Shown: positions 23,654-35,050 of the stretch, in pieces
How the letters are laid out: every line of letters begins with the position of its first letter
Position numbering within the stretch: the stretch's first letter is position 1
NCBI GenBank assembly: GCA_026874595.1
Contig: CM049306.1
Span: 39,804,019-39,868,018, forward strand
DNA: 64,000 bases
Origin: Sipunculus nudus
Lineage: Eukaryota > Annelida > Sipuncula > Golfingiida > Sipunculidae
Direction: 5' to 3'
Made by a program: the position numbers and the translations under genes
The notes under the pieces: generated by a model
Told to the model about the DNA's origin: nothing
The model's input: only the letters and a program-made list of their open reading frames with translations
The model's database searches: none

Positions 23654-26159
23654 GACTTAGACGGTCTTCCTTATATCCAGTGAATATAATTACTGAAGAT
23701 ATGTCATTCAGTTTGACTTAAATGGTTTTACCCGCGTTTGGTTTTCATCTGCCTGCATCACTGAGCGGAAATTTAATTCACAGATATATTTGTGTTATTT
23801 TGATCCAATCGGTCTTTTGCACGTGGTTTGTATTGCTTATCTCGACACCAGGCTACATCTCACGCACTTGCTGTCTCTTTAGTTAATGTATGGATTGTCC
23901 CTGCGTCACAGAGCCATAAATAATCTCTGGGAAAGCCCATGCTGTTACTGACTTCTATCAACTGCCATATTACGAATACCGTCTGAAGCCATGTTGACCG
24001 GAAATGCTCACAGTTAAAGCGACATTTTGAAGATATCGACCTTCTTAACGTCCGGTTCTTGTTAGTTTAAATCCGGTCATTGCAATCACTGACTTCCGGT
24101 CTCTGTGTATCCCTGGTCACGTGATCATTAACCTTGGATCCAAATCAGTGTGATAATTAGATGGTTTTTAACCAACATCGTTTAAACCTTAACTTTGTGT
24201 TGATTTGACAGACACACCTCTGTTAGGAGGTGAACATATCTTAGCCTCTAGATATATCATGCAAAAATCTTCAATCTTCTATTACCGTTAGTCTGAATCC
24301 TTATTGGTATGTAACAAAGACGCCAAACTGATTTCTATCATACATGTAGAAAGTGTTGTTATAGGAGTTGCCGTGTTGCTGCAGTATGCAGGTGGTATTA
24401 ACTGCCGCAGTGTGAGTGGCAGGACTATTTCTCTCTGTTGATTAAACATTTATAGCGTACAAGGGTCGATTACAAGGGAGGGTGGTCTGTGTGCAGACCC
24501 TTGTGACAGCTGGCGTAGATAGCGATAGCCTTGCATCTTAACGAGCTGGGTCAACCTGTTAGTTAAAATATCGATCTGGGTGAAGGCAGTTATCAGAGCC
24601 GAGGTCACCCGGCGACCGGAAGCTGCCACAGGTAGTTATTACACGCCTCATGACTGTGTTAATACCCGGCACCCACCCCCTCCCCGTCTAAACGCACCAT
24701 ATCTAAGAGCTCTGACGCCCGCCGTTCACTATTTAAATATCACTTTCATGCGTTCGACATTCCGTTCAGTTAATTATTTCTACTGTTGTACAGTCTTTGG
24801 ACTAGGACGAAGTCTGGTTTTGGACATATTAGGCTTGAGAGCTGTAGGTCTTCTTGATAGTTTGAAAATACCAAGAGGAATAAGGTATTTTTCTCTAATT
24901 GCGAATTTTACATTCTTTGGCAAACCGTTTATTCATTGCCGTAAAAATAGGTTTAATAATAATGTATCATTCTGATATCCCCTGGCTATCATCACCTTAT
25001 TCATTAAAAGGTAGTGTTATATTTACACTTCCTGTAAAAAACTGGCCTCACATTCCATAGACTATTTCAATTTATTGAAAGGTATTAATGAACGTTTTAA
25101 TTAAATAACTGACATTTCTTTTGATCCTAGAAAATGTTTACAATGACAATATTATTACCAATATATAAGAAGTTACATATACTAGTTACCAGAAACGTAT
25201 AATTTAGGTACTGAAACAAACAAATCGGATATTTGTATTCTTACATACATGCAAATACGGAATTTTTTATCTGGTCCCTTTATGTTGGAGTGGACCTTGA
25301 AATTGACAAAGCTACACTATTCCAGTACTATTATACATGTGTTGATAGATAAATGGGCACACGTGCAGTGAAAGGAACCTCACTGAGCTATTCTCGTGGT
25401 CCCGCTCTTGCACCTAAATAACTCATAGTATGAGCTATACCTTCATGTTTTTAGCAAGGGGTAATCTGGTATAATATCCTGGATGTACCTTTAGCGACCA
25501 ACAAATGAAACATTTTTCAGAATCAAGATTGAAACATAATTCAAAACACATTTGAAATTTGTTACCAGATGTTTGTTAGAACTGTTTGGGAATTACTAAT
25601 TAACTTGAAAGTCTGGTACGTATATTAATGTATCACTGCATGTTTAAGAGGAGATAATGACAAGATAACCACTCATTTCTCCATCCGAACAGTTTGCGTT
25701 AATCAATGGGATATTAATATTAATGAGATTCCGTTCGATTCCATAAATTTTTTTGAATGGCCTGGATGATAATATTTTTACTAACATAATAGCTGCTAGC
25801 GTATTACAACAGCTTATTGTATACTGATTAATGAATCATTATTGAATAACCATTGCGATAGCAGGGCTTTCAGGATTGCGAGCGTAAGCGTCTGTGACGC
25901 CTGAAATCTCTTTCGGACGCTCGGTTTCTAGGGATCTAAGCATACAATCGGACGCGCCAATGACAGTCCGCTGGAACGAGAGCACCAGTGATGAGCATTG
26001 AAGAGCCAAATAGAACGGAATCTTTCATTTGATAACATTCAAATAATCCTATAAGGACACGAAATCGAATAATTTAAACAAGAGACCCAGGGGTCTAATG
26101 TTCATTCTGTGAATTACTGTGCATGATGGTGGGTGATAAAACAAGAAAAAAAAGTGAAT
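23654..26159. other. Upstream flank of the GPCR and intergenic DNA
   Basis: A 131-codon open frame at 24580-24975 (plus) has no recognisable domain and is not called. The stretch 23880-24160 is less AT-rich and probably includes the GPCR promoter or a 5' exon, but no TATA box or initiator could be assigned. Confidence 0.45.
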
Positions 26160-27720
26160 GTGAAAATACCATTCATTCCTTTTCAAATGGACACTGTTCT
26201 ATTGCACAAGGTAGGTCGCGCCACCTGTTTGGTTTACGAGAAAATTTTCCAAGATGGATGCAATTTCCAATTTCAGACCAATGCTCCTGAGATATGAGCA
26301 ATTTTCACCCAAAGCAAATGTACAGATGGATGCCACAGGAAAACGATTGGATGCAGATGGCGCCACCAGTCTTGAGTACAAGATGGAGAAGTCCAAAGAA
26401 CTATAGATATGCGCAATTTCAGGCTAATACTGCAAATCACTCCTCAGTAAAAAGGCATTAAATTATTCAACGAAAACAGGAAGCTAGGTGGCGCCACCTG
26501 TCTGGTGTACGAGAAAACTTATTAAGATGGATGGACATGCCGAACTTCCGACCAATTCCTTCAACAACTTCTGAGATATGAGCATACACCCAAAGAAAAT
26601 GTACCAATGGACGCCATGGGAAAACGATTGCAGATGGCGCCACCAGTCTTTAGTACGTTGAACCACTCCTGAGATAAGGGCTGTCTAAAAGACACCCAGG
26701 TTTGTACCGCACAGAAAGGATTGCAGGTGGCGCCACACGTCATTGTAACGCACAACCACTTAGGTGAGGGAACAAGTATGTCGGGTTTCGGAAAAGATCA
26801 GTCAAAGGGTCTAAGAGGAGGCTCTGTTATGGCGGATAATAATAAAATAAATACCTAATGACATATCTTGGAAAAAGCAGAAAAGACCATTACAGCCTGC
26901 TGAAATTAACTCAATACAGGTGGCGCCACCTGCAGGTCAAAATAAAATAAGCAGTCCCATTATCAATATTCCTGTGAAATTTGATACTGAAGGATGCAGC
27001 AGTTCCTAAGATATTTGGTAACAGACAATACATGTATGGGAACACATCAAGTTGTCAAATTTTGCCATCAACACAATTTGAATTTCTGTAGAGACGCCAT
27101 CTTGAAAAAAGTTTGACTGAATCTATACTAATTTAATTCCGCTTTCTTTAAGCAAATATTTACTTTGAAATGAAAGCCAAAATTATAATACTTTATGACA
27201 TATCTTGGAAAAAACAGAAAAGACCATTACAGCCTGTAAGTGCAGGTCAAAATCATTTATCAGTCACATGAACAATTTTCCTATAAAATTTAAACTGAAG
27301 TCTGCAGCGGTTCCTAAGATATTTAGTAACAGACAATACATGTATGGAAACACATCAAGCTGCCAAATTTTGTGATCGACACAATTTGAAGTTCCGTATG
27401 GAAGGCATCTTGAAAATGACTTGACTGAATTTATTCTCAACTTATTTCCCTTCCTCTAAGGAACTTTTGCCTATGATATGAAGGCCAAAATATTTATACT
27501 TTATGACTTTTCTTGGACGAAGTGAAAAAGAACATTTCGGCCCTCAGAAACTAGGTCATAAAAGGTGGCGCCACCAAAAGCTTATTTTTGAATTTTTCAT
27601 CCCATGGTCAGTTTTCTGCAAAGTTTCATGAAGGCAGCTGTTGAGATATTTGGTAACAGACGGTGGACGGTGGACACTTGACAGTGGACAGTGGACAGCG
27701 GACGCTGCGCCATGGCAAAA
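26160..27720. repeat. Diverged tandem repeat family with recurrent GGTGGCGCCACC palindromes
   Basis: Two unit types are visible. At 26200-26760, blocks of about 140-150 bp each contain TGGCGCCACC followed by WGTCTKGTGTACGAG-like text. At 26850-27660 about three blocks of roughly 320 bp each contain CATATCTTGGAAAAARCAG, a CAGGTCAAAATMA segment and TAAGATATTTGGTAACAGAC. The GGCGCC palindrome is complete at 26487-26498, 26917-26932 (CAGGTGGCGCCACCTG) and 27564-27575. The array ends in GGACGGTGGACACTTGACAG-type short repeats (27660-27705). No protein coding is seen. Confidence 0.75.
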
Positions 27721-28327
27721 GTTCACAGAGTGTACTAATGATACTATAATGAGCTAAATATCCGAAAATAAATTAAATTTACATTACCCATTAAATATAT
27801 GAGATAGATCTCCGTCTGTTGGGACGCCCAAATATCCAATGTGACTCTCCCAACTTTTGGCCCGATCGTCCCGAACTCTCAATTTTTAATCCTATTGAAA
27901 GCCCTGCGTTACCTTTACTCATACAGTTACACGGTACAGATACCCTGATAAACCGACACGCTTAACTATTTTATCTATTAAAGTTTACAATGAAAATAAA
28001 AGTTTTTTTTTATTAAGAAATACCATTTTTTTAACTTAAGAATACTTTTCTACCTTGTGTTTCTAAAACAAGACCCCAATAAAATTTTAATTCAAAACCC
28101 CAGTTATAACTTATTTTGTTTATAATTGTTAGGTAATGTAATATGTGCAGTATACATGTAATAACTGTTTTATGAAATATTTGTTACGTTACAGTGCTAT
28201 TTATATCGATAAAATCGTAACGTGTAAAAGAAAATGCATCATACGTTAATGATGAGAATAACAATGGTTACGTTCCGATGACAGAATTACGTATTCATGG
28301 GACATATCAACAAAAATGAAGCGTCAC
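27721..28327. other. Intergenic, no gene recognised
   Basis: AT-rich, nothing identifiable. Confidence 0.5.
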
Positions 28328-28547
28328 CAGGGGCGGATCCAGGATTTAGGAAAAGGGGGGGGGGGTCCAACACAGGAGGACAAATGAAAACCCTGAAAAA
28401 AGGTCCCCAGGATTGAAAAAGGGGAGGGGGGCGCAGGCGGCACAACTTTGTCTGAAGCCCTTAAAAAACGTTGTTTCAGATAAAAAAAAGTGGGGGTCTG
28501 GACCCCCCCCCCCCCCTTCCCCCCTTCCCCCACCCGGTCCGCTTCTG
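28328..28547. mobile_element. Short MITE with GGCGGATCC-type end, related to the hAT-like element at 10.8 kb
   Basis: The left end CAGGGGCGGATCCAGGATTT matches the complement of the right end of the element at 10837-12622. The right end GGTCCGCTTCTG is a diverged inverse. Poly-G (28355-28366) and poly-C (28502-28516) tracts lie inside the ends. At about 220 bp it is too short to encode anything. Confidence 0.6.
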
Positions 28548-29059
28548 ATCACGGTTCTGCACATAAGACGTATGCTATATAGAACTCAATGCCTAACATT
28601 CTCACCCAAGCTAAATGGCACATTTATTGGAAAGAATCTTGGAGGAACACAAGTTACAGGTCGAACTCAAACCCAATTTCATTCCCTTATGATAATTACA
28701 AAACCTGCTATACCTAGAATATACAATTACATCCTGAAATGATACATGTAACCCTGTATTTTTAAGCTAAGGTTATATCAGCATTATGCTGGACCTGTTG
28801 GTCACAAGCAGACCACTTGACCACTAGGGCTTTCTCAATGTCTCACATTTCAAAGTAAATCACCCGACTTCAGCTAAATTTGCATACCAATTTCAAATGC
28901 CAGACATTTATGACATACCTGGCCTAGTTGCTGAAGATGTACCCTGCTTATGCTTGTTGTGAGAAAAAAATAATTACATTTAAGGTAATTGAATGGTAAA
29001 GGTACAGTCAGGTGAACAGACAAGATGGACAAACATATCGCACTAATTTCAAGTATTAA

Positions 29060-30430
29060 TCATGCCTTTCAGAGTAGCAAATTTGAATGAAATTGGATAA
29101 TATTTAGGAAAGTTATCGCACGGAAACAAAAACCTGACAGACAGACAAAGAGACAGAAGGACAGACACTCCAAAACCAATGATGCTAACGCGGTAAGGAT
29201 GAGAGCAATTCTTACCCAAATCTGAATGTAATTTGATTGTATTTAGAAAAGTTATTGCACAGAACAGAAACCCTGAAAGACAGACAGAGTGAGGATCAGA
29301 GCTACAGACAGACAGACAGAGGGCCAGACACTCCAAACCCAATCTCAACCAAGGTAAGCATGAGAGCAATCACTAACCTGAATTTGAATGAAATCGGATA
29401 ATATTTAGGAAAGTTATCGCACGGAAACAAAAACCTGACAGAATGACAGACAGACAAAGAGACAGAAGGACAGACACTCCAAAACCAATGATGCTAACGC
29501 GGCAAGGATGAGAGCAATCCTTACCCAAATCTGAATGAAATTTGATTGTATTTAGAAAAGTTATTGCACAGAACAGAAAACCTGAAAGACAGACGAAGTG
29601 AGGGACAGAGCTATACAGACAGACAGACAGAGGGCCAGACACTCCAAACCCAATCCCAACCAAGGTAAGCATGAGAGCAATCACTAACCTGAATTTGAAT
29701 GAAATCGGATAATATTTAGGAAAGTTATCGCACGGAAACAAAAACCTGACAGAATGACAGACAGACAAAGAGACAGAAGGACAGACACTCCAAAACCAAT
29801 GATGCTAACGCGGCAAGGATGAGAGCAATCCTTACCCAAATCTGAATGAAATTTGATTGTATTTAGAAAAGTTATTGCACAGAACAGAAAACCTGAAAGA
29901 CAGACGAAGTGAGGGACAGAGCTATACAGACAGACAGACAGAGGGCCAGACACTCCAAACCCAATCCCAACCAAGGTAAGCATGAGAGCAATCACTAACC
30001 TGAATTTGAATGAAATCGGATAATATTTAGGAAAGTTATCGCACGGAAACAAAAACCTGACAGAATGACAGACAGACAAAGAGACAGAAGGACAGACACT
30101 CCAAAACCAATGATGCTAACGCGGTAAGGATGAGAGCAATCCTTACCCAAATCTGAATGAATTTTGATTGTATTTAGAAAAGTTATTGTACAGAACAGAA
30201 AACCTGAAAGACAGACGAAGTGAGGGACAGAGCTACAGACAGACAGACAGAGGGCCAGACACTCCAAATCCAATCCCAACCAAGGTAAGCATGAGAGCAA
30301 TTACTAACCTGAATTTGAATGAAATCGGATAATATTTAGGAAAGTTATCCCACGGAAACAAAAACCTGACGGACGGACAGACGGACAGACAGAGGGGCGG
30401 ACAAACAAACCCATATCAATGTCCCCCATT
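29060..30430. repeat. 311-bp dimeric satellite array
   Basis: Four to five units are spaced 311 bp apart (starts of GAATGAAATCGGATAATATT at about 29384, 29695 and 30006; the first, diverged, unit at about 29078 is 306 bp away; a partial unit starts at 30317). Each unit is a dimer: an A half with GGAAAGTTATCGCACGGAAA and a B half with GAAAAGTTATTGCACAGAAC, each followed by ACAGACAGACAGA. The two central units give identical 131-residue translations in one minus-strand frame, so amplification or homogenisation is recent. The array ends in GACGGACGGACAGACGGACA and CCCCCATTCCGAGGAAGCGG. Open frames here are repeat artefacts. Confidence 0.92.
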
Positions 30431-33389
30431 CCGAGGAAGCGGGGGACAAAAATGTGAACAGTAAAATATTATCAAATAATTCAATAGCGTTGACTGATGT
30501 TAAGCATAATACATGCCAGCATCATTAGATGTCATTTTAGTATTTCTTCATGCAATGAAACAATGGAACGGGTGTTGATTTAGTGTGTATGGATTAGATA
30601 TTACCTGTATTACCTATTATCAATAACTAAGCCTGATACGATTTATAAATGTACTATTTAAAGTCTCTGTTTCTTTGTTCCTGCCCTCTAATCAGCAGAA
30701 ACAGTTCATAACAGCGGAATATGTTTCAGTAATTATACCTGAATGGTGCTAACTTCAAGAATGCAAACGATTTTGGGCCTTTGATATCAACAGACGAAAA
30801 TTCCTCGAGGAATAGCGAAAACGAATTAAGTGGAAAATGTTACGAGTATGACAGCGTCAGATTTCAATATTCATCCACCAGGCCTCTCTCTACATACACT
30901 ACTGTAATTTCGGAGGTAACACCTAGCTGGTAGACATTGTGAAATGACACTGAGCAAATAGCTCAACCGTAATCGTTGATACTGTATCAACTGTTGCAAG
31001 CGGACTAAATCGACTATAGTTGCTTCTAAATATTTAAATTTAAAATCGATAAAAAAAAACAATTACTATTATTATCATTTAAATATGAAAGAGACAAAAC
31101 TTGGTCTGGCATTTGGGGATTATTTTCATTGAAGCCCGGATAGACATTTTAATTGAAACTTATACAGTAATGTATTTTCATGGCTAAATCCAGGCCGCTA
31201 AACATGTTTATCGCATGGTACTAGGCAGGTTTAATAGTCCGTCCCATCAAACGATCAATTAAATATATTAATAAATGACATGAAATTCCATTACAATTTT
31301 GCTTGGCCTCGCCCTTCCACAGACACTGATATATGGACATTTCAAATGAAACTACACACAAACACACATGCAGTCCATATATCATCCAAATGAGTGCAAT
31401 ATATAATAATTTTATGGACTGTTCTTTAGGTGTTACCCTAACCAAAACATTTAATTCATATAATTTTATCAAAATTTAGTAAAGTTACTACAATACCAAC
31501 CAACCAACTTACAACGACAATACATAACTCCTGGCGATGTGAGTGCTAACCGAAAAAAAGTGACAACGTGCTTTTACGCCACATTAACCGAATTATATTG
31601 CGCCAGAGCCGTGTATGCTGAATTAAGCAACAGTTTTGCTCCTCCGAAATAAGAGAATCCATCAAGAACCTCAAACCACGCCCTATTAGTCCAACGGCAA
31701 TGCAGCAGTGACCTTTTTGCGAAACTAAACTGTATGATATGGCCATGGCGTAATTCTATACTGGAATTTTGACGTCATATCCTGTTTTGTTAAACCTGTG
31801 TAATCTTGATATGATTTTTTTGTCTGTTCACATGATTTGAGGGCATTAAGCTATGAAAAGGGAAGTGAAATTAGATTTACTCACAAAATCTCTCACCCCG
31901 GCGAACATGGCTGCCAAAACTGCCATCTGTTGGTTGCAAACGGAATCAAATCCAAGATAACAGCTTTTCTTTTAACACATGTAGTTTGTGGTCGGAATTT
32001 GTTGTAAACTCATGTTTGATGACTGAAAGAAAAAAAAACGACCGATGATCAATTATCATTCGAATATTTTAAAGTTTTTTTAATTTTTTACTTTGAAATT
32101 TGCTTTATATAGAATTATACTTTAACCTTCGAAACAGTTAATTCAGTCTGACATGACTGACATACTGACAGATCTAGATAATGGTCGTGTTGTTGACGTT
32201 AAGTCGCTGCAAAGATTCAGTTTTAATGCTGTTCCCTACTTTGTGTTACTTATATCTCTGACTGGATTAGAACACTTCTCTATTTAATGACTTCTTTGCA
32301 TGTACATATATAATCGTGTGTGATCGTTCACAGAAAAATGCCACCAGTTTAATCGATTATGAAAGAAAACGACAAAACTTCGATATAATCGATTAATTGG
32401 CACACCAATAATGTGAAGGTCGAACAAATACCAACGTTTCTTTCAGCAGACAATTTTTTAGTCATCACAGCGATTTGTTCAAAAAGTTGTTCATTGGGAT
32501 TTATCCATTGGGATTTATTTTGAGTGTTTGCATCCACCTCCGCCGCTCCTCCCCCCGCCCCCATACCCCCGCCCCCCCCCCCCCCCAACTCTCTCAAGTA
32601 AGCCTGGATCCGGGCCTGATGATCGCCAAGGCGTATCAGGGCGTATCTATGTTATAACTGACGTTGGTCCCACTGCCCTTTTGTCATGGAACTCCCCCGG
32701 GGACATGATTGTTATGTGCATGCTTTTGGTCTTTAACTGTCGGAATGACAGAAAGTGTGTACTACCGGGGGGGGGGGGGACCATTTCCCTTATTTCTCAA
32801 TACATCCAGACAAATTTCAAATTATTTTTCGAAGGGGCTATCCCAGCGCCGTCTGCCGGTTACTACGATTGTGTTGCAAGGATGAAAGCCCTCCGCCCCA
32901 CGTTCCGCCAGGTATGGGATGCGGCCATTTTTGTTGTTGCAAAAATAGGATAAACTGGCCTAGATGCATTTCCGTATTTATCAAAAGCCATGTGAAGATA
33001 ACGCAAATTTTAATCCCGTATCCAAATATATACACAGTTATTGCTGCGTAATGGCTAATTACCTTTCTTAGATGAACTTTCGCACTTTTTTGGTTATATC
33101 ATTACATTTTCTGAGACCCAAGAGTCAGATTACAAAATGGTCAGTTGTTCCCAGAGTACGAGGTGCTTTACCAACAGGCCTACTATACCTGTAAAGTCAT
33201 AGCTTGTTTGGAAGCGTTAAGATTTCCCGCTGCCTCGGGAGCCTTTTTCCTAGAGCATCCAGGAACAATTTAACTCTGTTAATAAGATTTGTGATAAGTA
33301 GGGTTTGAAATAAACTTTTGTCTTATGTGTTGCCGACTACTTTCTTGGGCATGGTATTTCTATGGCATGTGAAACAAAACGTGCACTTA
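30431..33389. other. Intergenic, no gene recognised
   Basis: AT-rich DNA. A poly-C run with CCTGGATCCGGGCCTGATGA follows it (about 32570-32623), which resembles a decayed end of the GGATCC-type MITEs. A stretch at 32230-32400 with repeated AATCGATTA words has a relative at 42590-42735. Confidence 0.45.
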
Positions 33390-33450
33390 TCACGGGTGTG
33401 TTGTGTTATCACGGGTGTGTTGTGTTATCACGGGTGTGTTGTGTTATCTA
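33390..33450. repeat. 19-bp tandem triplication
   Basis: TATCACGGGTGTGTTGTGT occurs three times head to tail with no visible change. Confidence 0.9.
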
Positions 33451-34185
33451 TTATCAAAAGAAGTTAACCAGTCTTCGTCATATGATAGCGCCATCTGTCT
33501 TATTTCGGGTTAACTTGACTGGATTTCAAGTGCAAAATTATGAACGGGTAGGATAATCAAGTAAAAATAAGTGATCTGTACATTTAAGTGCGAGTCTGAT
33601 TTAAATGCACTTAGCCATATTGCAAAATGAACAGAAGTAAACATATATCATGCATTATCAAAACAGAAAAAAGAATTACAGAATACAACATTTATTTATT
33701 CCTGATGGAAAACGTATGTTACAAATCAAAATGCTAGGCATTCACGATTTCTGCACAGGGATACTTAATAAATAAAAATAAATATATTTCTCCTCGATAT
33801 CTTTAGATATCCTTTTTAGAATAAATTTTCCTACACCGACATAAGTTTTTGCGATATCAAAAAGATAAGTTTCTTTTCAGCTTATGTTTGCTTTCATAAA
33901 ACAACATAAATGCAAAACAATGCTTCGAATATTTAAAGAACTAGATTTGTTTTCAAAGTTCGACTTTGAAATATCAGTATGTATAAATTTCCTATATATC
34001 CTATAAATTTCCTATACATTCATACCAAGAAAATATAACGTAAGTTATTTGGTAATAGATTACTAAATATGACACAATGATGTATTTACCTACTGTGAAA
34101 AGCATAAAGAATTTATCTTAATACATTTACTTTCTTTTTCATCGATTTCATAAACAGTAGTTATAAATAAAGCATGCTCCTTTAA

Positions 34186-34256
34186 TTTAATATATATATA
34201 TATATACACATATATATATATATAATATTTATATAATATATATTATATACAAAGAA
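34186..34256. repeat. AT-rich microsatellite
   Basis: Interrupted ATATAT tracts with CACAT and TATAATAT interruptions. Confidence 0.85.
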
Positions 34257-34439
34257 AAATATATTAAAAAATTGCTTAATCACATAATACAAATATCTTA
34301 TGGTAAATATAGGATTGTAAATACAAAATACAAAAATATTCATTTTAATTCAGTATCATCACATAACTTGAGCGATAATACAGTGCCGACACTGTACAAG
34401 TAAGCATGACAGCTGAACCCCTTCATATACTGGAACATT

Positions 34440-34890
34440 AATGAAAATTCAAAGCATGATGGAGTGTAAATAGAATTTTCACCATATTGGATAATAAACA
34501 AAACTCCCATCCATATTGATATACAAATAGAAATCCCATCCACATTTGAACATAAACAGAAGTCAAATCCATTTTGGATCATCACTAGAAATCCCATCCA
34601 CATTTGAGCATAAATAAAAACCCATTCAATTTTAGAACATAACTAGTAATCCCATCCACATTTGAACAATAATAGAAGCCAAAACATTTTGGAACATAAC
34701 TAAAAATCCCATCCATAGTGTAACATAAATAGAAAGTCCTTCAAGTTTGGAACATAAATGGAAATCCAATCAACACTTGAACATAAATAGAAACCCGTCC
34801 ATATACTGGAATATAGAAATACCATCAACATTGGAACATAAGAAGAAATCGAATTTCTATAGAACATAAAGTAAATCCTATAAATACTGT
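34440..34890. repeat. Degenerate ~28-bp tandem repeat downstream of the CYP26-like gene
   Basis: AACATAAATAGAAATCCCAT-like units (often followed by CCACATTTG) recur about 15 times with many changes. The array starts about 160 bp beyond the P450 stop codon, in the probable 3' flank. Confidence 0.8.
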
Positions 34891-35050
34891 AACATAAATT
34901 AACTGAAAATAATAATAAAAATATTTTGCGTATACTGAATGTTATGTTACCTTGGTAGCACTACAAATAATACTAAATAACGTCAGATAATAACTATAGC
35001 AAAAAGTTATAGACATTATTTCAAGCTTATCTGTAGTACATTGGTGTCCC

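Noticed and set aside
24580-24975. 131-residue plus-strand ORF upstream of the GPCR
   Set aside because: No domain, low-complexity composition and no splice or promoter support.
29049-30300. Overlapping 100-131-residue minus-strand ORFs with repeated SVCLSVC segments
   Set aside because: They translate the 311-bp satellite, including its ACAG short repeats.
29060-30430. CRISPR-like array of regular repeats
   Set aside because: Units of 311 bp are contiguous without unique spacers, and the genome is eukaryotic.
32528-32953. Proline-rich 141-residue ORF
   Set aside because: It starts in a C-rich low-complexity tract at a probable MITE end; the remainder shows no domain.
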